This document shows positions 16,271-23,418 of a stretch of 62,552 nucleotides of DNA, piece by piece. Numbering within the stretch: the first letter of the stretch is position 1; every line of letters starts with the position of its first letter. A model generated the notes under the pieces. It was not told the DNA's origin, did not search any database, and saw only the letters and a program-made list of their open reading frames with translations. The translations under genes were made by a program, and so were the position numbers. The DNA is from an uncultured Prevotellaceae bacterium (GTDB taxonomy: Bacteria > Bacteroidota > Bacteroidia > Bacteroidales > Bacteroidaceae), in assembly GCA_900316355.1 (NCBI GenBank), contig ONCQ01000024.1, forward strand, positions 1 to 62,552, in the 5' to 3' direction.

Positions 16271-17629
16271 GCATTTAAGTACTTTCCCCATACCGAGGAA
16301 GACCTGCAGGAGATGCTGAAGGTGACAGGCGTTTCGTCTGTCCACGACCTCTTCGCCGACGTGCCCGAGGCAGCACGCTTCAAGCGTGACTACAACCTGC
16401 CCGATGCACTCTCCGAGACCGACCTGCGCCTCTTCTTCGAGCAACTGACACACCCATTGAACACCCAACAGCTCATCTGCTTTGCCGGTGCCGGGTGCTA
16501 CGACCACTACGCTCCCAGCGTGGTGCAGAACATCATCCAGCGCTCCGAGTTCCTGACCTCCTACACACCATATCAGGCTGAGATCTCTCAGGGCACGCTG
16601 CACTACATCTTCGAATATCAGTCGATGGTTGCCGAACTCACCGGCATGGACATCTCCAACGCCTCGATGTACGACGGTGCCACCGCCACTGCCGAGGCCA
16701 TGATGATGGCATGGGGTAATGCCAAGAAGGCCACGCGCGTGCTCATCAGCGAGACCCTCGACCCGAAGGTGCGACGCGTCGTTGATACCTACGCTCACTT
16801 CCACGGTGTGCCCCTCCAACTCATCCCGGCCAAGAACGGCGCCCTCGACCGCGAGGCGCTCGACAAGGAGCTGGCCGGAGGCGGCGTGGCAGGTGTCATC
16901 GTGCAACAGCCAAACTACTATGGCATCGTGGAAGACTACACAGGCATCGCCGATGCCGTACATGAGCAGAAGGGCATCTTCGTCGTCAACGCCAACCCCA
17001 GCGACCTGGCCATCCTGAAGACACCGGGTGAGTGGGGTGCTGACGTGGCTGTCGGCGAAGGCCAGAGCCTCGGCATCCCCATGACCTTCGGCGGTCCGGG
17101 CGTAGGCTTCATGGCTTGCACCGAGAAACTCATCCGCAAGATGCCCGGGCGTATCGTAGGGCAAACCCTCGACAACCGCGGCCAGCGCGCCTTTGTGCTC
17201 ACCTTGCAAGCCCGCGAACAGCATATCCGTCGCCAGAAGGCGACCTCTAATATCTGTTCCAACCAGAGTCTCATGGCACTCTACGTGACCATCTACCTCT
17301 CGCTCATGGGCAAGGAAGGTCTGCGCGAGGTGGCTGAGATGAGCTATGCCAACGCCCACAGTCTCCATGACAAGCTCCTGGCCACGGGTAAGTTCAAAGA
17401 CACCTTCCCCGGCCAGCCCTTCTTCAACGAGTTCTGCCTCGACTACGACGGCGACCTCGATGCCCTCCTGGCCGAAGCCACCGAATGCGGCTACCTCGCA
17501 GGTGTGAAAGTAGGCGAGAAGACGCTTATGCTGGCCGTCACCGAGCAGCGCACACCCGAAGAGATTGACGAGTTAGTGGAAATCCTAAAGACCCTCCCCC
17601 CAGCCCCTCCCTTGCAGGGCGGGGAGTAA
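16205..17629 (+). CDS. gcvPA: Glycine dehydrogenase (decarboxylating) subunit 1
   Basis: This is the N-terminal half of the P protein, which decarboxylates glycine with PLP; the partner is GcvPB. From FKYFPHTEEDLQEMLKVTGV on it is a normal GcvPA, with YTPYQAEISQGTLHYIFEYQ, GMDISNASMYDGATA, CSNQSL-type motifs and GGPGVGFMACTEK. The first ~20 residues (STPLPTREGQGGGS) come from a GC-rich arm inserted just after the start. The last ten (PPAPPLQGGE) and the stop codon come from another arm. The 474-residue length exceeds the usual ~440 by about these additions. It is followed 47 bp later by gcvPB. Confidence 0.95.
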   Translation: MSTPSQKLSTPLPTREGQGGGSAFKYFPHTEEDLQEMLKVTGVSSVHDLFADVPEAARFKRDYNLPDALSETDLRLFFEQLTHPLNTQQLICFAGAGCYDHYAPSVVQNIIQRSEFLTSYTPYQAEISQGTLHYIFEYQSMVAELTGMDISNASMYDGATATAEAMMMAWGNAKKATRVLISETLDPKVRRVVDTYAHFHGVPLQLIPAKNGALDREALDKELAGGGVAGVIVQQPNYYGIVEDYTGIADAVHEQKGIFVVNANPSDLAILKTPGEWGADVAVGEGQSLGIPMTFGGPGVGFMACTEKLIRKMPGRIVGQTLDNRGQRAFVLTLQAREQHIRRQKATSNICSNQSLMALYVTIYLSLMGKEGLREVAEMSYANAHSLHDKLLATGKFKDTFPGQPFFNEFCLDYDGDLDALLAEATECGYLAGVKVGEKTLMLAVTEQRTPEEIDELVEILKTLPPAPPLQGGE

Positions 17630-17748
17630 ATTCCATCAAGAACAGACTCCTTTAATTATTTAATTTGATCAATACAATGGAACAAAATACAAATAGTCAA
17701 ATACAAACTACTCCCCGCCCTGCAAGGGAGGGGCAGGGGGGAGGGTCT
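17589..17748. repeat. Inverted pair of GC-rich arms spanning the gcvPA stop and gcvPB start
   Basis: Arm 17589-17629 encodes the gcvPA C-terminus and its stop. Arm 17708-17748 encodes the gcvPB N-terminus. They are 41-bp reverse complements with about two mismatches and share an apex variant (TTGCAGGGCGGGGAG) not seen in other pairs. The gcvPB ATG (17677) lies between them. Confidence 0.9.
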
Positions 17749-19362
17749 GTGGGCAGACGTCTCTATGGCAACCTCATCTTTGAACTCTCAAAGAAAGGTC
17801 GCAAAGGTTACTCCCTGCCTCAGGACTACGACCGCTCGCACAGCACTTCCGAGCTGCCCGAGGCGCTGCGCCGCAAGGAGGCTGCCCGTTTGCCGGAGTG
17901 CGACGAGCTGACCGTGGTGCGTCACTACACGAACCTCAGCCATAACAACTTCGGCGTCAACGACGGCTTCTACCCTCTCGGCTCCTGCACGATGAAGTAC
18001 AACCCCGTCATCAACGAGGAGATAGCTGCCATGAAGGCCTTTGCCGGCCTGCATCCCCTGCAGCCCGCCGAGACCTGCCAAGGAGCGCTCGAAGTTTATT
18101 ACAACCTCCAGCAATCCCTCGCCGAGCTGGCTGGCCTCAGCGAGTTCACCCTGAATCCCTGCGCCGGTGCCCACGGCGAGCTGACCGGCCTGATGGTCAT
18201 CCGCGCCTATCATGAGGCGGCCCCCCATTCAGCCCCCGAGGGGGCTACGGATGTAAAATCCGCTGATAGCAAAACAACAGAAGCCCCCTCGGGGGCCGTA
18301 GGGGGGGCCAGCTCCCGAACCAAGGTCCTCATTCCCGACTCTGCCCACGGCACCAACCCCGCCTCCGCAGCAGTCTGCGGCCTTGAGGTGGTGGAGGTGA
18401 AGAGCCTCGCCGACGGCACTGTCGATGTCGATCACCTGCGTCAGCTCCTCGATGAGATGGGTGACCAGGTGGCAGCAATGATGATGACCAACCCCAACAC
18501 CCTTGGCATCTTCGAGCCGCACGTGCTGGAGATTACCGAGATGGTTCACAAGGCCGGCGGCCTGATGTACTACGACGGCGCCAACCTCAACGCCCTCCTC
18601 GGCGAATGCCGCCCGGGCGACATGGGTTTCGACGTCATGCACATTAACCTCCACAAGACGTTCTCCACTCCTCACGGTGGTGGAGGCCCCGGCAGCGGTC
18701 CCGTCGGTGTACGTAAGGGTTTGGAGCAGTTCCTGCCTTATCCACGCGTCAAGATGGAGGCCCCCCTTTCGTCCCCCGAGGGGGACACGGCACCGGCGTT
18801 CTCTATTGACTGGGGTAAAGAAGCCCCCTCGGGGGCAGTAGGGGGGGCTGGCACTTCTTCTGTCGGCAGCTTCTTTGGCAACTACGGCGTGATGCTGAAG
18901 GCCTACGCTTACATCCTCAGCCTCGGTCGTGAGAACGTGAAGATGGTAGGACCGTTGGCCACGCTCAACGCTAATTATATTAAGGAACGCCTGCGCGATG
19001 ACTACCTTCTCCCCATCGAGGGCCTGTGCAAGCACGAATGCGTCTTCGACGGTCTCGTAGATAAGAGCACGGGCGTCACCACGATGGACGTTGCCAAGCG
19101 CCTCCTCGACTACGGCTACCATGCTCCCACCATCTACTTCCCCCTCCTCTTCCATGAGAGCCTCATGATAGAGCCCACGGAGAACGAGAGCAAGGAGACC
19201 ATTGATGCCTTCATCGACGTGATGCACAAGATAGCCGCCGAGGCCAAGAGCGACCCCGAATTGGTCAAGAGCGCTCCCCACAACACGCCCATCGGCCGTG
19301 TGGATGACGTACTCGCTGCCAAGCAACCCGTAACAACGTATTGGAAAAGCATAGAAGCATGA
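17677..19362 (+). CDS. gcvPB: Glycine dehydrogenase (decarboxylating) subunit 2 with in-frame repeat insertions
   Basis: This is the PLP-bearing half of the P protein. MHINLHKTFSTPHGGGGPGS carries the PLP Lys; YPLGSCTMKYNPVINEE, PDSAHGTNPASAAVCG and HECVFDG are conserved. ATG at 17677 is chosen over an in-frame TTG at 17665. Three additions lengthen it to 561 residues versus roughly 480 in relatives: an N-terminal arm (PRPAREGQGGGS), a paired insertion between YHEA and RTKVLIPD (APHSAPEGATDVK, then [13 protein letters not shown]), and a paired insertion around FSIDW (MEAPLSSPEGDT, then [12 protein letters not shown]). All keep the frame and lie in predicted surface loops. It ends in an ATGA overlap with lpd. 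Confidence 0.95.
   Translation: MEQNTNSQIQTTPRPAREGQGGGSVGRRLYGNLIFELSKKGRKGYSLPQDYDRSHSTSELPEALRRKEAARLPECDELTVVRHYTNLSHNNFGVNDGFYPLGSCTMKYNPVINEEIAAMKAFAGLHPLQPAETCQGALEVYYNLQQSLAELAGLSEFTLNPCAGAHGELTGLMVIRAYHEAAPHSAPEGATDVKSADSKTTEAPSGAVGGASSRTKVLIPDSAHGTNPASAAVCGLEVVEVKSLADGTVDVDHLRQLLDEMGDQVAAMMMTNPNTLGIFEPHVLEITEMVHKAGGLMYYDGANLNALLGECRPGDMGFDVMHINLHKTFSTPHGGGGPGSGPVGVRKGLEQFLPYPRVKMEAPLSSPEGDTAPAFSIDWGKEAPSGAVGGAGTSSVGSFFGNYGVMLKAYAYILSLGRENVKMVGPLATLNANYIKERLRDDYLLPIEGLCKHECVFDGLVDKSTGVTTMDVAKRLLDYGYHAPTIYFPLLFHESLMIEPTENESKETIDAFIDVMHKIAAEAKSDPELVKSAPHNTPIGRVDDVLAAKQPVTTYWKSIEA
18219..18309. repeat. Inverted GC-rich arm pair inside gcvPB, first
   Basis: Arms 18219-18246 (GGCCCCCCATTCAGCCCCCG...) and 18282-18309 (AGCCCCCTCGGGGGCCGTAG...) are 28-bp reverse complements with few mismatches. 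Thirty-five bp lie between them. Confidence 0.88.
18758..18849. repeat. Inverted GC-rich arm pair inside gcvPB, second
   Basis: Arms 18758-18785 and 18822-18849 are of the same type and size as the first pair, but the 36-bp middle is unrelated and includes apparent native codons (FSIDW). The right arm is nearly identical to the single arm in gcvT (14998-15025). Confidence 0.88.
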
Positions 19363-20693
19363 CTGATCTCCTTATCATCGGCGCAGGCCCGGGTGGCTAT
19401 AAAACCGCCCTCCACGCCGCCAAGCACGGGCTCAAGGTGACCATCTTTGAGGCGGCACACGTAGGTGGTACCTGCCTCAACGTGGGCTGCATCCCCACGA
19501 AGACATACGTGCATTCCACCTCTTTTGCCGAAGCCATCGAGCGCCAGCCGCAAGTGGTGGAGCAGCTTCGCGGTGGCATCGAAACCTTGCTCGCGCATCC
19601 CAATATTACATTGGTACACGAGAAAGCGAAGTTTGTAGATGCCCATACCATCCAAGCCTCCTCGGGGGAGGTCTGGAAGGGGACTAACATCATCATCGCC
19701 ACAGGTTCCGACAGCAAGCTCATCCCCGTGCCTGGCATTGACAGCCCCAACGTCGTTGACTCCACCGGCCTCCTTCAGCTCGGCACCCTCCCCAAGCGCC
19801 TCTGCATCATCGGTGCAGGCGTTATCGGTATGGAGTTTGCCAGCGTTTTCAACCGCTTTGGGTCTGAAGTCACGGTCATAGAGTTCCTCAAGGAATGTCT
19901 GCCTGCCCTCGACAGCGATATCGCCAAGCGGCTGCGTAAGCAGTTGGAGAAGCAAGGTATCAAGTTCTATATGGGAGCAGGGGTGAAAGGCCTCACCCCC
20001 GCCCCCTCTCCCATGGGCGAGGGGAGTGTAGTCCTTTTCGAGCAGAAAGGCAAGGAGCTCTCAGTTGAGGCAGATGTTGTACTGGTAGCCACGGGCCGCA
20101 AGCCCCGTACCGAGGGTTTGAACCTCGAAGCCCTCGGCATCACCCTGGAACGCAACGGTGCCATCCCCGTTGATGAACATTTCAGAGTTCTCTGCGATGG
20201 GGGGAAAGAAAGCCTCCCCCTACGGGGAGGTTTGGAGGGGGCTTTATTTGCCATCGGCGATGTCAACGGTCGTCAGATGCTCGCTCACGCCGCCGAATAC
20301 CAAGGCCACCACGTCGTGAACCGCATCCTCGGCATCGAGGATCATATCCGCTTCGACGTGATGCCCGCCGCCATCTTCACCATACCCGAAGCCGCCTGCG
20401 TAGGCCCCAGCGAGGACCAGCTGAAGGAACAGGGCACACCCTATGAGTGTCACAAATCCTTCTACCGCGCCAATGGCAAGGCTTTGGCGATGAACGAGAC
20501 AGAGGGCATGGTCAAGCTGTGCACCGAACCCGGTGAGGGCCGCATCCTCAGCGCCCACATCTTCGGAGCCCATGCCGCAGACCTCGTGCAGGAGGTGACC
20601 GCCTACATCACCCTCGGCGCCACCCTGCGCCAACTCCGCGAGACGGTGCACATCCACCCCACCCTCTCCGAAGTACTCATCGAGGTCAACTAA
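19359..20693 (+). CDS. lpd: Dihydrolipoyl dehydrogenase (glycine cleavage L protein)
   Basis: It reoxidises dihydrolipoyl-GcvH with FAD and NAD+. It shows the FAD motif LLIIGAGPGGYKTALHAAKH, the redox disulphide GGTCLNVGCIPTK, the NAD motif CIIGAGVIGMEFAS, FAIGDVNGRQMLAH and the C-terminal catalytic His in IHPTLSEVL. The ATG at 19359 overlaps the gcvPB stop (ATGA), so translation is coupled; an in-frame TTG at 19341 is rejected. Two repeat arms add GLTPAPSPMGEGSV (19992-20028) and KESLPLRGGLEGA (20207-20244), the second just before the FAD-binding GD motif. The frame is intact. The 444-residue length is near normal, so some native residues may have been replaced. Confidence 0.95.
   Translation: MTDLLIIGAGPGGYKTALHAAKHGLKVTIFEAAHVGGTCLNVGCIPTKTYVHSTSFAEAIERQPQVVEQLRGGIETLLAHPNITLVHEKAKFVDAHTIQASSGEVWKGTNIIIATGSDSKLIPVPGIDSPNVVDSTGLLQLGTLPKRLCIIGAGVIGMEFASVFNRFGSEVTVIEFLKECLPALDSDIAKRLRKQLEKQGIKFYMGAGVKGLTPAPSPMGEGSVVLFEQKGKELSVEADVVLVATGRKPRTEGLNLEALGITLERNGAIPVDEHFRVLCDGGKESLPLRGGLEGALFAIGDVNGRQMLAHAAEYQGHHVVNRILGIEDHIRFDVMPAAIFTIPEAACVGPSEDQLKEQGTPYECHKSFYRANGKALAMNETEGMVKLCTEPGEGRILSAHIFGAHAADLVQEVTAYITLGATLRQLRETVHIHPTLSEVLIEVN
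19992..20244. repeat. Two GC-rich arms inside lpd (two subfamilies)
   Basis: 19992-20028 is the CTCACCCCCGCCCCCTCT type also seen at 12260. 20207-20244 is the CCTCCCCCTACGGGGAGG type also seen at 6627-6659. They are not partners of each other. Confidence 0.75.
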
Positions 20694-20713
20694 CCGCACG
20701 TTCCTCCCCACTT

Positions 20714-20749
20714 CCGATGTCAGGGAAAATTTTCCCCGACATCGGTTTC
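20714..20749 (+). terminator. Probable intrinsic terminator after lpd
   Basis: CCGATGTC pairs with GACATCGG around an inner GGGAAAATTTTCCC hairpin, followed by TTTCTTA. It lies 20 bp after the lpd stop, between convergent genes, and could act on both strands. Confidence 0.6.
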
Positions 20750-20790
20750 TTATATTCAGCTGCACGACCAACCTCTGTGCGCCGGAAGGC

Positions 20791-21633
20791 CTAACGGCAG
20801 CGAAGGGAATACTCAAAATAAAGAACACCTGTTACTGTCTTTTCACCTCTGATGATTTCCTGCGTTTCAGAAACAATACGCCCGTCTTGATAAAGATAGC
20901 TAAAGTGGTCAAGAGTCCTGTCCCGCTCCTGTGTTTGCTGTAAGTATATGGGCTTACGGCCAAACCATTGCAGGAGAGGAATCCAATCGTTCCACACAAG
21001 ATTACTGCGTGCATCAATGTACAAGTCGTTCGGCAAGTTTGTATAAGTGTAGGTAATGTCTGGCTGACCACCTGGTTGTGCGTACTTCATAACACATCCA
21101 TCTTGCCACACCAGTGTTCCCCGCCTTTGCCATTGGCTCCACCTCCCCGTTCCCTGACTTGATTTCATGCTTAGCTCTGTCAGTTGTCCATCGTCATCAT
21201 ACTTATACCAAAGCACAAACCACTGTTGAATATGGCCATCTGCTATCAAATGACGATGGATGCTATCTACCCTTTGTTGCTTGTTCAAGAACAAGGTGTC
21301 CCTATAATCCAGTTCTCTGTTATTCGTTCCCCATTCCCCCTCACGATGATACACACTCCGAGAGAAAATTAACCCATCCGTCAGCACATAGGAATAATCC
21401 CGTTCCACATTGTACCGGGTGTTCTCCGACAGTGTGTCCTTCTCTTCACTATGAGAGACTTGCCCTTGTTCGTTATAAGTAAAATGAAGACTTTGCTTAT
21501 CCGTCAATATGGCTGCCAGCTGGTAAGATTGTTCAACTACAGAAGGTTCTTCCTTTTCGCTGTCGTCTGTCTTACTGCAGGAACAAGCGAAGGTCAAAAC
21601 GAACAGGAGGCAAAGAACTTGAGGCGTTTTCAT
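20791..21633 (-). CDS. Exported lipoprotein of unknown function (YD-repeat-like, DUF4595-type)
   Basis: This 280-residue protein starts MKTPQVLCLLFVLTFACSCS, with a lipobox ending in Cys, so it is probably anchored to a membrane. The body carries short Tyr/Asp strands (LHFTYNEQGQVSHSEE, VLWYKYDDDGQLTELSM, HFSYLYQDGRIVSE). These resemble the beta-repeats of DUF4595-like Bacteroidetes lipoproteins and YD repeats. YTYTNLPNDLYIDA fits that group. I see no catalytic motif. It converges with the gcv operon. No TAnnTTTG element was found upstream. Confidence 0.75.
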   Translation of the reverse strand: MKTPQVLCLLFVLTFACSCSKTDDSEKEEPSVVEQSYQLAAILTDKQSLHFTYNEQGQVSHSEEKDTLSENTRYNVERDYSYVLTDGLIFSRSVYHREGEWGTNNRELDYRDTLFLNKQQRVDSIHRHLIADGHIQQWFVLWYKYDDDGQLTELSMKSSQGTGRWSQWQRRGTLVWQDGCVMKYAQPGGQPDITYTYTNLPNDLYIDARSNLVWNDWIPLLQWFGRKPIYLQQTQERDRTLDHFSYLYQDGRIVSETQEIIRGEKTVTGVLYFEYSLRCR

Positions 21634-21718
21634 ACTGCTGCACGATTTATTGTTTCCTTATTATCTAACGAGTCAGCTCGCATTTTATTATTAGCCATAC
21701 GCCATAAAAAGAAAGAAG

Positions 21719-22021
21719 ATGGGGAAAACGATGCGATGGTCCTGGAACGTACAGGGAAGTCCTTTGCGGAGTGTGCAGGGTGTGGCTGCTGCGAGCACGT
21801 CTTTCGACGACACCACCGACCCGTGGAAGGACTATGACTGTTCGGTGGTCTGCTCGGCAGGCGGTGCTCCTCCTACGGAAATCGGCGGTGCCAACGCGCG
21901 CATGGTGCGCGCCTGCTTGGACTGGCAGCTGAAGGGCAAGAGCGAACCCGAAGCCCTCTTCCTCAAAAGCGAGTTGACGGGCTATGACCAGTGGACCATC
22001 AAGCACAAGAACTTCAAGTAA
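21719..22021 (+). pseudogene. C-terminal remnant of an alpha/beta-hydrolase-type enzyme
   Basis: The last ~45 codons (GGANARMVRACLDWQLKGKS...LTGYDQWTIKHKNFK) resemble the C-terminal helix of secreted Bacteroidetes alpha/beta hydrolases, where a final WLxWQLKGD helix precedes a WxVxxKN end. The preceding ~50 codons (PWKDYDCSVVCSAGGAPPTE) do not form a recognisable hydrolase: no nucleophile elbow and no signal peptide. At 100 codons it is too short for the fold. It is most simply the 3' end of a deleted gene; a short real protein cannot be excluded. Confidence 0.5.
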
Positions 22022-22046
22022 TCAGGGCTACAGCATCTGCAAGAAC

Positions 22047-22084
22047 GCACCTGCCACGTTCATTGGTGACAGGTGCGCTTTTTT
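22047..22084 (+). terminator. Intrinsic terminator
   Basis: GCACCTGCCAC pairs with GTGACAGGTGC (one mismatch), followed by GCTTTTTTTG. It follows the hydrolase remnant and supports a former functional gene there. Confidence 0.75.
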
Positions 22085-22145
22085 GTGTAAACCAATAGAT
22101 TATATCAAGATTACAACATGGTAAAAAGCATATTTACAGATAATC

Positions 22146-23291
22146 TCATGGAAGCTCAGTGGTCCAAGGGATGACCGGAACGCCCTCATCATCAAACTGA
22201 ATAGGCAGCCAGAGGTGGAGGCTGCGCGCCAGATGACGAGGGTTCCAGATATCGGCCATGAAGATATAGGTGGTGTCCTTCTTGAAGATATAGGTGCCTT
22301 GGGCACCGAAGGTCTTGTTAGCCGGCATCTCGCGGTAGCCGGTGGCGATGCCTGTGAAGGGTGAGGGCAGCTGCGTCCACGGTCCCCAGATGCTTTTGGC
22401 ATGGAACATACGTGCCTCATTGGGCGCCCATCCCGTACAACCTGAGCAGATAAGCCAGTAGTCCTCACCACGACGGAAGATGCAAGGTGCTTCGTTCTGC
22501 CCGCCAGGAGCTACCATATTATATTTACCTGTGAAATCGAGGAAATCGTCCGTCAGCTCACTCACGAGGAGGGTCAGGTTCTCCTGCGATGAAGTGATGT
22601 GATAGGCGCGGCCGTCGTCGTCCACGAAGACCGTCATATCACGACTCATCTGTCCTCCTTCAAAGTCACGCCATAGGTACATCCCCTTCTGCACTTCACT
22701 CATCCACTGCGGTGTCCACCACTGGTGCCATGCCGCTGCATCTGTCTGCTTCGCGGCCTCGATGTCCTTTTCCGTCATGTCGAAAGGCCAGCGTCCTGCA
22801 TGCAGACGTGTGCTACGAATGAAGCGGAAAGGTCCAGTAGGCCGTTCGCTCACAGCGAAGCCGACGCGGGCGGCCTCATAGCCACGGCCCTTCAGTTCCA
22901 GATGAAAGAGCATCACGAAGCGCTGCGTCTTTTCATTCCATATCACCTTCGGGCGTTCCATGATACAGCCGCGCTCGATGTCGCTGCCTGGCTCCGCACT
23001 GAGCTGCAGCGCCAGTCCTTCATTCTTCCAATGCTGTAAATCTGTGGAGGAATATACCGCGATGCCACCGTCCATCGTGTAGCCGCGGTCGGGGCGTTGC
23101 TCACCATACCAATAATAGACATCGTCGAACTCAAGGATATTCCCGCCATGGGCGTTGATATGATGGCCCTCCGTGTCGGGCCAAAGCTGTCCATTCCTGA
23201 GGATGGTGTCCTGCGCGAACATCGGTGTCACAACCAGCCATAGCCATGCCATGAGCATCGCCATTCCCTTGTTCCATGCATACTGTTTCAT
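22146..23291 (-). CDS. Glycoside hydrolase family 43-like exported enzyme
   Basis: It starts at MKQYAWNKGMAMLMAWLWLV (23291), a signal peptide ending near PMFAQ; an earlier in-frame ATG at 23378 precedes the promoter element and is rejected. The mature 350-residue domain shows five-blade-propeller features of GH43: AHGGNILEFDDVYYWYGEQR near the N-terminus, RDMTVFVDDDGRAYHITS in the middle and APCIFRRGEDYWLICSGCTG later. The HINAHGG pattern suggests a galactan- or arabinan-active subfamily (24 or 34), but I cannot fix the specificity. It is divergent from brkB and the GH127 gene, so side-chain removal from plant polysaccharide is the likely context. Confidence 0.85.
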   Translation of the reverse strand: MKQYAWNKGMAMLMAWLWLVVTPMFAQDTILRNGQLWPDTEGHHINAHGGNILEFDDVYYWYGEQRPDRGYTMDGGIAVYSSTDLQHWKNEGLALQLSAEPGSDIERGCIMERPKVIWNEKTQRFVMLFHLELKGRGYEAARVGFAVSERPTGPFRFIRSTRLHAGRWPFDMTEKDIEAAKQTDAAAWHQWWTPQWMSEVQKGMYLWRDFEGGQMSRDMTVFVDDDGRAYHITSSQENLTLLVSELTDDFLDFTGKYNMVAPGGQNEAPCIFRRGEDYWLICSGCTGWAPNEARMFHAKSIWGPWTQLPSPFTGIATGYREMPANKTFGAQGTYIFKKDTTYIFMADIWNPRHLARSLHLWLPIQFDDEGVPVIPWTTELP

Positions 23292-23336
23292 TCGTGTTTG
23301 TCCGTTAAAAACCGTGTTATAGAAATGATGTCGGTG

Positions 23337-23344
23337 CAAAAGTA
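23337..23344 (-). promoter_or_regulatory. -7 element TACTTTTG for the GH43 gene
   Basis: TAnnTTTG match 45 bp before the chosen ATG at 23291. Confidence 0.5.
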
Positions 23345-23387
23345 TAAAAAATACGACAATGTGATGCGCAGTAAGCAATAAAATCTA

Positions 23388-23395
23388 TATCTTTG
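23388..23395 (+). promoter_or_regulatory. -7 element TATCTTTG for brkB-GH127
   Basis: TAnnTTTG match 23 bp before the ATG at 23419; divergent from the GH43 promoter. Confidence 0.6.
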
Positions 23396-23418
23396 CACAC
23401 AAAATCGGACACGAGCCA

